A stretch of 32,098 nucleotides of DNA from Nemertoderma westbladi (taxonomy: Eukaryota > Xenacoelomorpha > Nemertodermatida > Nemertodermatidae). The stretch's first letter is position 1. The number at the start of each line of letters is the position of its first letter. The notes below the pieces were generated by a model. It searched no databases. It was not told the DNA's origin and saw nothing but the letters and a program-made list of their open reading frames with translations. Positions 10,664 through 19,132 of the stretch are shown here, piece after piece. The stretch lies in NCBI GenBank assembly GCA_032718475.1, contig JAUCBJ010007466.1:1-32098 (forward strand). The letters are read 5' to 3'. The translations under genes were made by a program, and so were the position numbers.

Positions 10664-12289
10664 CAGCGTCTGGAGTGGGTGTGTGACTATATTATTTTAT
10701 ATTTGTTTTTATTATTTTATATTTATGTATGTATTATTATGTAATTTTATTATAATCGTTTTCTTTAATTTTATTTAGTAGAATGTTATTTTAGCGATTA
10801 TTTAGTAGATTAGTGCAATATATATTAGTGTTTATTACTTAATTACTTATATATTATATATTTCGTGCGACGGCGAGAAATAATTATTTTTTCTCTTTCC
10901 TTACTGCCCGTATTACATTATAAATACGTGACTACAGTAAGATGAAATGTCCGTACTTATTAAAGTACAATAAAGCTCCTACTATATTCAAGTATTATTG
11001 GTAAGTAGAGTATTAGGAATGCAAAATTCAGATCCTCGTGTCTCGGCTAAACCAAGCTCTGGGTATACCTTGGAAACGACTTGCCTCTTCTCACTGACAT
11101 TGCTTCGTGCGATATTGCTCTCATACCGTATATTAAATAATACATATAGTAGCGTGATGTCTCTTTAACAGTAGCGTATAACGCAAAATAAACCTGTTAA
11201 ACCCTTTGACCATCTGTAATTCTAGTCGATTAAGATATCGCGGCACCCACCGATATACTTGAAAGACAAAATCCTAGAATCAGTGGTTAACGTCCCCAGA
11301 CAAGTTCTGGAATAAACTGGTGCCCATCCTAAATATTAATTATTAATATTTATAAAATCTGTCAAATTTTAGATCCTTTAAAATTCTAGTCAATTAAGAT
11401 ATCGTAGCACTTACCGATACTCTTAAAATAACAAATTTCCTAGAATCAAGGATCCCAGTCCCCAGATATGTTCTGGAATAAAATTGTGCCTATTTAATAT
11501 TAAATAATAAAATTTACGGGAATAAATTTAAATTCATATTGTAATGAATTTGATAAATTGTCATTTTTATACAATTTATAACATTCCCAAAATTCCATCA
11601 ATTAATAGATCATGGGAGCGGAGATTCACCTTATTAAGTGTATTAGTGTGCGAGAATCTCCAATATATAGTCAATAGTCGATAAAATTCATAAAATCATG
11701 TATAAAGAGGAATATTGACAATTAAAGAATTACTATTAAATAGCATCCCAGATCTGTATGCATGAGAATTACCCTAATTCTACTGCTAGCTTTCCATAAT
11801 GTCACCATGGCAACAACCACGATAGAATTAGAAGTGAGTTAAAAGAACAATAAAGCTTGCCCAGCCCATTGAATAGCATAAGGAATAAATAGCACACTGC
11901 TAGTATCCCAGGATACCCAATAATAACGTGGCATTCTGGAAGGCACTGACTAACGGACAAATGGCCTGAATGTGTGCGATTTGTGACAGTTGTGTGGAAT
12001 TTGTGCGTTTATAGGTGAATGTTACTACTAAAGTGTGTTTACAGTAGCGAGTCGCAATTGTGAAAGTAGCCCTAACTCTCCAGTAAGAACCTGAAGTAAA
12101 TCTAAGCCTTTGGGACGGACGGTGGAGTGACTCGCGCTGGTTGTTGTGGTCATTGTGCAGCTACGACGTTGGTGATAGGCACATCGGCGAAAGTACACCA
12201 GCGCTGAGGATCTTGCGCTGTCCGGGGGCCGAGAGGGGTAGGCAGCGACGCCCGCTAGCCTAAATATAAACTCATTATAATATTGATAA
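10664..12289 (+). other. AT-rich non-coding gap between pol remnant and third ORF
   Basis: There is no open frame of note. It contains a direct repeat (separate entry) and AT-rich runs. Bases 11940-12260 are richer in GC. A polyadenylation-like AATAAA occurs near 10969. In a complete relative this space would hold integrase; nothing here resembles it. Confidence 0.6.
11205..11510 (+). repeat. Direct repeat of about 140-165 bp, two copies
   Basis: The first copy starts near 11217 (AATTCTAGTCGATTAAGATA) and the second near 11385 (AATTCTAGTCAATTAAGATA). Both continue through CCGATA, CCTAGAATCA, CCCCAGA and GTTCTGGAATAAA with many substitutions. The spacing is about 170 bp. Confidence 0.75.
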
Positions 12290-13661
12290 ACTCATATAGC
12301 AGATACGACTGAGTTGATAGAAGATGATCTTGGTATCAGGGAGCGATATATTCTACCTTTACAAGCGTTTGTTGATAGCTTGATACGCTGCGACGCTGGT
12401 CCAACTACTACAGAGGACGATGGTTGTTATATCGAACCGCCAATGTCCCAGGAGCAACTTACGCGTGAATTGGACTATAGAAAATTCACTGCTCACTATA
12501 CGCATCGTAATGGTACGTATATGGACTTCTTAACTACTGGTCATCCTATCGATTTGCACGATACGGACGATATCGACACTGAAAGGGAAATTGTACTATT
12601 TAAATATCCTACCCAGCGGAGTCGGAACGATAAACTGAAAATCGAATGCGAAAATTCTATTCGAAATCGACTCGAAAGAGAAGACGTTAAAGAACCGGAT
12701 AAACGCAGTAACTCCAACGTATATTTGGAATTCTTGAGAGAAACGTTGTAAAACCGAATAAATATCACCCGCGTTTCCCTTACAAGACGTGCGTCTTTGG
12801 TATTATTGCGATGAATGCCCAAGACCCAACCAACAAACGGAAAGACATAAACATCCATAGAGACGTTGCTTTAAACGCGGTTACTCGCTATATTTACGGG
12901 AGTTTCGAGCGAAACTTGTTCGATGTATCACCTATGCTCGCTCGATTCAAACAATCCTTAAATAAACCTATGATCAGAGTTCCGGAATACTCGGTCAGAC
13001 CTCCTCATTCCCTAGTTAGACCTCAGACTCTTGATCCTAATAGTATCACGGATCCTCCCGAACTGTACTCACTGTTCAAAGATCTAGTGTTACCCGAACA
13101 GTTAGTCAGTGGCACTCCGGTTGTGGGCTCCCTAAATATTCGCCCATCTTACCTAGTCGGATTTGGACGCGGACATCTAATATCGTCATTCAACCGTATC
13201 ATCGTCCCTGTTTAACCCGATACAACCTGTCACCGAGGCGGAGGAGAGAGTTGTACGAAACGCGTTGGACACTATTCGTCAAAAGGGCGGAAAATAAACC
13301 CACAATTGTTTAGAGAAACGTAAATTGCAGCAGCAAGTCCAAGCGGTAAACGAATTAACTTTATCTCAGTTCGATCAGGAAATTCAGAATCTCTAAGAAA
13401 ATATCGAACTTGGACGACCCTATTCTCTGCAAGAGTTTTGGACGAACGCATCCAACGATAAGCGGAGGAAAATCAGCTCGAGGAGAAGCATATCGAAATG
13501 GACGAGACATCGACCGTAACCCTAAACCTTCAGATGCAATTGTATTGCACCCTTTACCCAAGTGTTATAGCCCTCCTAGTAAAGTGGCTCGCCCCAAAGA
13601 GAAAAGGACTCTTGCTAGCCTCAAAAAACTGCGTAAACGCCGTCCGCGCATGAAAAACTAA
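12290..13661 (+). pseudogene. Third ORF (env position) of element 1, broken
   Basis: The frame starting at 12290 (first listed start TTG at 12314) ends at 12751. A second frame is already open from about 12725 and runs to 13215, so a frameshift joins them near 12725. A third stretch, 13216-13661, needs one or more shifts and has stops near 13296 and 13396; it ends in a very basic tail. I do not recognise a known domain. RFPYKTCVFG...AMN and AVTRYIYGSFER resemble, in the same order, RFPMRAHLGFWAVN and VVNRITYGEFDR of the third ORF at 27557-28648. It has no signal peptide or membrane segment, so it is not an ordinary envelope. The stop lies about 70 nt before the purine tract and LTR B, as the last ORF of the element. 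Function unknown. Confidence 0.55.
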
Positions 13662-13728
13662 CTGTTTAGAGTATTTCTATATTTTAGAAACTGTGATTTT
13701 TTATATTTTATAGACTTAAATCCCATTT

Positions 13729-13739
13729 TCTGGGAGCGG
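13729..13739 (+). promoter_or_regulatory. Polypurine tract before LTR B
   Basis: CTGGGAGCGG ends at 13739, directly before TGTAAAAGC, the proposed start of LTR B. It is short and imperfect but in the right place to prime plus-strand DNA synthesis. Confidence 0.45.
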
Positions 13740-14492
13740 TGTAAAAGCTTTTGCGGAATTAGCCGGTTATTTTCCCCGCAAAGTACTCTGTAGTTGGTTT
13801 AACGGGCATAAAAAGCCATTTCCTTACTGTACCGGTGTTTTAGTGGACATAAAAAGCCATTTCTTCTGTATGTCTACTTTAGCGGACATAACTAGCAATT
13901 CTATGTAGCAATACGCTAAATCCTCTTGAAACAGTGTAGTTACTATGACGACAGCCAACAGCTGATCTGTACACGTGTGGCTTTTCCCTTGTTCTCTGTC
14001 GTTTCTTTGTTCGGTCAACCAATCAGAGCGATTCTCCTGTTATTTGTACAGAAACCTCCGGGAAATCGCGCAATGCATTATGGGTCAATGTTTACCTTTT
14101 TCCACAGCCCAGAAGACCGGCTTTGGAATCTCTGTGTTTTCAGGCTTTAGCCCAACATTAGTAGGCTTAATCACAGAAACGTATATCTGTTATCTTACTT
14201 ACTTAACAAATCAATCATAACTACTCACCTGTTAATATTTCCCGAAAGTGAATAATATTTGTCAGAGATTATATATTACGATCAGTCGAATAATACAGTA
14301 GGCCTACACCGCAATAAGGTTAGGCTTCCGAATCCAGTCTCCCGGGTATATCCAGTGGGTGAATGGTCGCGCATAGGCTGGCTTCGGCTAATGTAGTGTA
14401 TCCAATACTCGTCATAGGCTAAAGTCGATTTATTATCTAGAAGACATCCAAATTTGGCAGGTTAAACTGCTAAAGGTCTGAAAGCGCGAACA
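13740..14492 (+). repeat. LTR B (3' LTR), with internal deletion
   Basis: It begins TGTAAAAGC after the purine tract and ends GCGCGAACA, thus TG...CA. Bases 13835-14229 match LTR A 58-453 and 14230-14492 match 892-1155, so about 440 bp are missing at 14229/14230. LTR C has the missing block, so the loss is derived. After 14492 the sequence no longer follows LTR A or C, marking the end of the element. Confidence 0.8.
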
Positions 14493-14587
14493 CAATGTAA
14501 GTTTGTTCTCAAAGCAGATTTGTCATATGTTTAGCTTTACAACAATGTTTGTAAAACCACTCCCCTGGCCTCCCTCTATTTACCCCC

Positions 14588-15104
14588 TATTTGTCTCAGC
14601 CTACAACCCAGCCCTCTCTATATAAAGAAGAATGTATGAAGGAGGTTGTTATTATATCTTGTCCCCACGATTAATTAATGAACTACTGTACTTATTTGTC
14701 TCAGCATACAACCCAGCCTTCTCTATATAAAGAAGAATGTGTGAAGGAGATTGTTACTATATCTTGTCCCCACGATTAATAATTAAAATGAAGTACGTAT
14801 TTGTCTCAGCCTACAACCCAGCCCTCTCTATATAAAGAAGAATGTGTGAAGGAGATTGTTAGTATATATTGTCCCCACGATTAATAATTAATGAAGTACG
14901 TATTTGTCTCAGCCTACAACCCAGCCCTCTCTATATAAAGAAGAATGTGTGAAGGAGATTGTTACTACAGTATATCTTGTCCCACGATTAATTAATGAAG
15001 TACGTATTTGTCTCAGCATACAACCCAGCCCTCTCTATATAAAGAAGAATGTGTGAAGGAGATTGTTCTATATCTTTTCCCCACGAATAATTAATGAAGT
15101 ACGT
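14588..15104 (+). repeat. Tandem array: five units of about 104 bp, each with a TATA-like box
   Basis: Units start at 14588, 14693, 14798, 14901 and 15005, each with TATTTGTCTCAGC(C/A)TACAACCC, then CTCTATATAAAGAAGAATG, GAAGGAG, TTGTCCCCACGATTAAT. Lengths are about 100-105 bp and copies are very similar, so expansion is recent. Each unit carries TCTATATAAAG, a good TATA-box match. No coding frame runs through it. It begins about 95 bp after LTR B, so it is probably flanking DNA. Confidence 0.9.
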
Positions 15105-15252
15105 AATTAACATACCATTGCAGATTGTGTAATAATGCAATATATTGTTACAGGACAAACAGGGAAAACGTGAAAGTATAATATCTAGTTGTTTAGTGCG
15201 TGGGGATATTGGTTTTGTATTGTTGAGGACATTAATTATTTGTGTTTGTCGA

Positions 15253-15366
15253 ATTATTAAATTAATAATTGCTAATAACATTTATTTAATAATTAAATTA
15301 ATATTATTTGCTAATAACATTTATTTAATAATTAAATTAATAATTGCTAATAACCTTTATTTAACA
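15253..15366 (+). repeat. AT-rich tandem repeat, three units of about 39 bp
   Basis: The unit TAAATTAATAATTGCTAATAA plus CATTTATTTAA is repeated three times, with one AATATTATTTG variant in the middle unit. Confidence 0.8.
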
Positions 15367-15485
15367 GAGGTATCCTTCCCTATAAATCTCTCTCTATTTC
15401 TCTATTTCCCAATTCCCCATACGACTGCTTCTCAGTCGAGCGAATTCTATACAGAGCAAAAATCAGAGTGAAAAATCAATACCTA

Positions 15486-15577
15486 ATGGGGCTCGAACCC
15501 GGCACCTAGGTTTCAAACTTGTGGTTATCTTCAGCGGGGTGTGTGCGTCCTAAAATATCTGAGCTACCAGGACCGGA
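15486..15577 (-). repeat. tRNA-derived SINE head (minus strand)
   Basis: On the minus strand, GGTCCTGGTAGCTCAGATAT resembles an A box and GGGTTCGAGCCCC a B box, about 55 bases apart. These are RNA polymerase III internal promoter elements. A complete cloverleaf is not convincing, so it is a tRNA-derived repeat or pseudogene. Part of it recurs inverted at about 15653-15690. Confidence 0.5.
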
Positions 15578-15652
15578 TGAAGAATTCGCCATGGAGTGGG
15601 ATATCATACTTAGTCCAAATCACTCAAAGGAAAGAGCAACGTTATTCCCGGA

Positions 15653-15700
15653 ACTTTGAAACCTAGGTACCGGATTCGAGCCCCTATAAGGTCGGTTAAT
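15653..15700 (+). repeat. Inverted partial copy of the neighbouring SINE head
   Basis: TTTGAAACCTAGGTACCGGA followed by TTCGAGCCCC on the plus strand is the reverse complement of 15489-15515 of the adjacent minus-strand element, with two or three changes. The two B-box halves therefore face each other. Confidence 0.6.
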
Positions 15701-15930
15701 ATTTTTCACTATGGAGAGCATTATCTTATTATCATTATTATATTGCCCTAATAAATTATATTATTAATTCACCATCACTCACTCTACAACATTTAATTTA
15801 TTATTATGTAAAGTTATTTTTACACAAGCGCGAAATCGCTCAAAAGTCCGCGCTAACTAACGCATGAAGTGTCTCCTTGAATGAATGGCTTACTAACAAT
15901 CTTACTACCAAAAACATTCACCACACGATA

Positions 15931-15991
15931 GATGAATTGAACTCGGTACTTAGAGATTCCAAGTCCAACGCACGACCAACTTCGCCACTAT
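15931..15991 (-). repeat. Possible tRNA-derived SINE head (minus strand)
   Basis: On the minus strand, TAGTGGCGAAGTTGGTCGTG resembles an A box of tRNA-Leu/Ser type, followed by GAGTTCAATTC, close to a B box. It is shorter than a tRNA and has no clear acceptor stem. Confidence 0.4.
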
Positions 15992-16116
15992 GCTGTATTA
16001 TACCTTATTACTAAAACCTAACTGGTACTCGAGAGGTGATCGATGAATTCTAGAGGTGTAACTACGCTGACCTAATAATAAGACTATAACATGGCCAAAA
16101 CAACGACAAACAAATG

Positions 16117-16253
16117 ACAGCATGTCCTGGAATATAGTGTCGTTATTCAAGTACATGAACCCCCCCCCCCAAAATTTTTCTACATATCGTAATGAGATTG
16201 CATGAAATTGACCATGTACTCGAATAACGGCACTATATTCCAGGACATGCTGT
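16117..16253. repeat. Inverted repeat with 41-bp arms
   Basis: The left arm, 16117-16157, starts ACAGCATGTCCTGGAATATA. The right arm, 16213-16253, is its reverse complement with two mismatches. The loop is 55 bp and includes a run of C. It may be a foldback or MITE-like end pair. A 132-residue frame on the minus strand across it has no recognisable domain. Confidence 0.85.
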
Positions 16254-16669
16254 ACTGGTACTGGTGTGAAAAAAGTGCAAAGCTCTCCTGAAAACGTATC
16301 CCCCACATATAGAAAAAGTGAAATTAAAATTGCAACTTTCACATTTTTTGAAAATTGTTCAGCACTTGAAATTTTATAGTTCTGCAAAAAATTCAATATA
16401 TGGTATATGGCAAATTATGGTAGCTATGGTGTTTTTATGGAGATTGTGAATTATATACTAGCTAGTAATAGAAAAAGTTTAAAACTGTTTTTTTTTATAA
16501 ATTGCGTATGTATACTGTATGTGTTGTTGATTGGTTAACAAGCCTAAATAATTATCCTAGATAACAGCTGGATCTCATTCAGGGACACTTTGCTGAATTT
16601 AGATTAAAAACTGTTCTAGAACATTAACCAAAATCAAAAAAGCACTAAAAAGTTGCTATCATTAACCGG

Positions 16670-16859
16670 CCAATTCGGTGATTCGGTCCCGTACAATTCG
16701 GTCCTAGGACAATTCGGTCCTTGGACAATTCGGTCCTAGGACAATTCGGTTCAGGACAATTCGGTCCCATTTATTTAGTGTTTTTGGACCGAATTGTCCG
16801 GGACCGAATTGTCCGGACCGAATTGTCCGGGACGTAATTGTGCGGGACCGAATTGTCCT
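16670..16859. repeat. Minisatellite that inverts at its centre
   Basis: The left half (16670-16768) holds about seven copies of a 15-18 bp unit with core CAATTCGGTCC. After a spacer of about 17-25 bp (ATTTATTTAGTGTTTTT) the right half (16785-16859) holds about five copies of the reverse complement, GGACCGAATTGTCC. The two halves would pair as a long hairpin. Confidence 0.85.
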
Positions 16860-18150
16860 ACATCCAAAATATGCTTGTCTCTGAAGTCCTTTGAGGACAT
16901 TTTAGAGCGGTAGTTTTAGAGAATTTTAAATTTAGAGCTAAAAACGATACTTTTTGGGCACGTTTGTATATAAAATAGGCCTTTATTTTTTATTTCTCGC
17001 AAAATTTAAGTCAAAATTCCTCAATAACATTGGATGTAAACATAAAATGAACCGGTTTACAAATTTGAACTCAATAAATTCAAAACTGTTCAAGAAATAG
17101 TCGTTTAGACAAAAGGAGGCCAGATGCAGCCATTTTGGGACTTTAAAAAAAAACTGGATTAGCCATTCTTAAAATAACAACCAGACGATGCTTGGAAGCA
17201 CTACGCTCAATTTACTCAACTTTAAGCCGTGGAAATATCACATTTTTATATTGTAAATAATGGTTAGTTAACAATCAAAGGAAGGCCTTATGAAGGCTTA
17301 GTTAGTTGTTAGCTAATTAGCAGACATGTTATAGTCATGTTAAATCTGTAGTTTCGCAATGTTAACTATAGGGGGGCCTACTTAATTAAAATAATATAAA
17401 GAATCGTAAAATCGTCCAAATTACATTTCGCATCTGATCAATGAGAGGAAAATGTATGATATGGAACAACGACTTACGACTATCAGTATAATACAGTATG
17501 TATTATAATTGAGGTGCATCGGTGACGCATGAGTTCACAATCCGCGAGCTGGGAAACCATAAGCCATCGGCCGAGCTACGACAAATGCAACATTTGTCGC
17601 CGGGAAACTATCAACCACAAGCTCATATGAATTCGGTTTCTTGAAATTCATCCCGAAACATTCTCTCTCGTTCTCTCAACTTTAGGAAACCAATGTTCAT
17701 CCACTGTAGTTTCTCCAGTCACTCAAGCTTCACTTAAAAACGAACTAAATCAACTTAATCAAATTAATATTGATTGTGCTAATTGTATAGTAAAGTTTGA
17801 GCAACCCAAATTCCATATTAATAGATAGTCGGGCAGAATCACGGAAATCGAGCAACCGTAATACATACAGTAATTGTTATCATACTACAACAACAACTAA
17901 TATGTGACGGGATCAGAGATCCCGACCGGGTTAGAAATGTATGCGTCACCGTTCTGCTGGGGATCGTGCTACTAGCTTTGTCCGAGGCCGTTTGGGAAAA
18001 ACAGTGAAAGTTTCTATTGTCTCTCGATATTAATTAATATGGATGATAATAGCACGCCAGTAGATAATAAGCAGAAAATAAAGATTGATTGTTACCGGTA
18101 TGGCGGTGGCGGTCATTAACTATGACCAGTCTGCACTGACTGAACTGAAT
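16860..18150. other. Non-coding interval
   Basis: AT-rich; no open frame worth calling and no repeat of length apart from single-base runs. I see nothing specific in it. Confidence 0.4.
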
Positions 18151-19116
18151 AACACAACTGACCGGTAAACCAGTAATGTAAGATCATATATGATTAACAC
18201 ATTGAATATTGGTTTACCTCCTACTCTACTTTGGCCCTTTACCCAATGGATGCTTTCCTGTTCCCTATCACGTGCTTCCCCCCCCCCCCCACTATGGGCT
18301 AATATACTACTTGTCACTTTGGCACTCCCTGGGAGTGTTTCACCTTTCTCTGTGGCTTTGGGGCTTGTGTCGCCCCCCCCCGATGTTGGTTATGATACGA
18401 GATTAATATTGGTAATCTCGTATCCCCAACATATTGCTAAAATACCACTAGTCCCATATTCTGGTGGTAATGAAGTGGAATTGAATCCGCTTACATTCCC
18501 CCCCATGCTATCTTCCCGGTGAGAAGATAGCATCAACCTTAAGTGCGCTTCAATTCCGCTGGGAACCCAATCTACTATCGGGTGTGGGGTGGAGTTCTTT
18601 TCTCGGGGTTGGCTTTCCAGGCCGCCCCCCTGGGTATGTTATTGCTACCCCTCCCCTCCTTGGTGCAATCGTGAGCTATGTTGCACCAAGATATCTGACG
18701 TCTCTGTTCGAGACAATTGTGGACTCTCTTTCCATACTTAAATTGCACTCCACGCACGTTTCTACGCACGTCAACACCTCCTCTCCATACTTCCCTCATA
18801 CTCCTATACTCAACCCACGCCTGTTTCACTTCACTCACCTCTGACGAGCCTCACCCTCCCCTTTTTGTGCCGTTGCTCTCAAGAAGTGTGATTCGTCTAG
18901 TGTCCCGTCCTCCTGTCATAGTCAATTGGTCCCCAGTCCCAGTAGCTAGTTGGAAAAAGGTTATATATGACTATAGTACTTAGTTTGATTATACTCATTC
19001 TAATTATATTCTAGTTATATTGATACTTACATACGTACATACTAATTGCACTTAATTATTTTGCACTTAGGAGTTCGTATTCTTTTCACATGTGGTGCCT
19101 TCCAGGCACGCCCACA
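18150..19116 (-). repeat. Probable 3' LTR of minus-strand element 2
   Basis: On the minus strand a purine tract (19117-19127) follows the third-ORF stop, and the next bases are TGTGGGCGTGCC, a plausible LTR start. The outer end cannot be fixed from a single copy; 18150 is only where the composition changes. The stretch holds several hairpins (separate entry) and no protein of note. Confidence 0.4.
18392..18686. repeat. Group of inverted repeats
   Basis: GATACGAGATTA (about 18395) pairs with TAATCTCGTATC (about 18412), and GCTATCTTC with GAAGATAGC (about 18508-18532). Outside that, AGTGGAATTGAATCCGC (about 18474) nearly pairs with GCGCTTCAATTCCGCT (about 18544), making a nested stem. GGTGCAA pairs with TTGCACC near 18660-18686. 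Confidence 0.65.
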
Positions 19117-19127
19117 TCTCCCCCTCT
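19117..19127 (-). promoter_or_regulatory. Polypurine tract of element 2
   Basis: On the minus strand this reads AGAGGGGGAGA, lying six bases after the stop of the third-ORF tail and before TGTGGGCG. It is the plus-strand primer site expected upstream of a 3' LTR. Confidence 0.55.
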
Positions 19128-19132
19128 GCGTC

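Larger units (their letters stand above)
58..14492 (+). mobile_element. BEL/Pao-like LTR retrotransposon, non-autonomous deletion copy
   Basis: The order is LTR A, leader, gag, protease, RNase H tail, third ORF, purine tract, LTR B, all on the plus strand. Gag (BEL-type core plus cysteine cluster) and the DSG protease followed by a GW-F-GP motif are characteristic of BEL/Pao. The reverse transcriptase core, most of RNase H and the integrase are absent, so this copy could move only with help. LTRs A and B differ by about eight substitutions over roughly 655 aligned bases by my count, suggesting a fairly recent insertion, although LTR B has lost an internal block of about 440 bp. That A and B belong to one insertion is inferred from their order and near identity; target duplications could not be confirmed. 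Confidence 0.8.

Noticed and set aside
12290-13661. Envelope glycoprotein
   Set aside because: Position fits, but no signal peptide, membrane segment or cysteine pattern of an envelope is visible.
15998-16396. 132-residue minus-strand frame
   Set aside because: It spans the 41-bp inverted repeat and a C run; no known domain.
16670-16859. CRISPR array
   Set aside because: Units adjoin without unique spacers, invert at the centre, and the context is eukaryotic.
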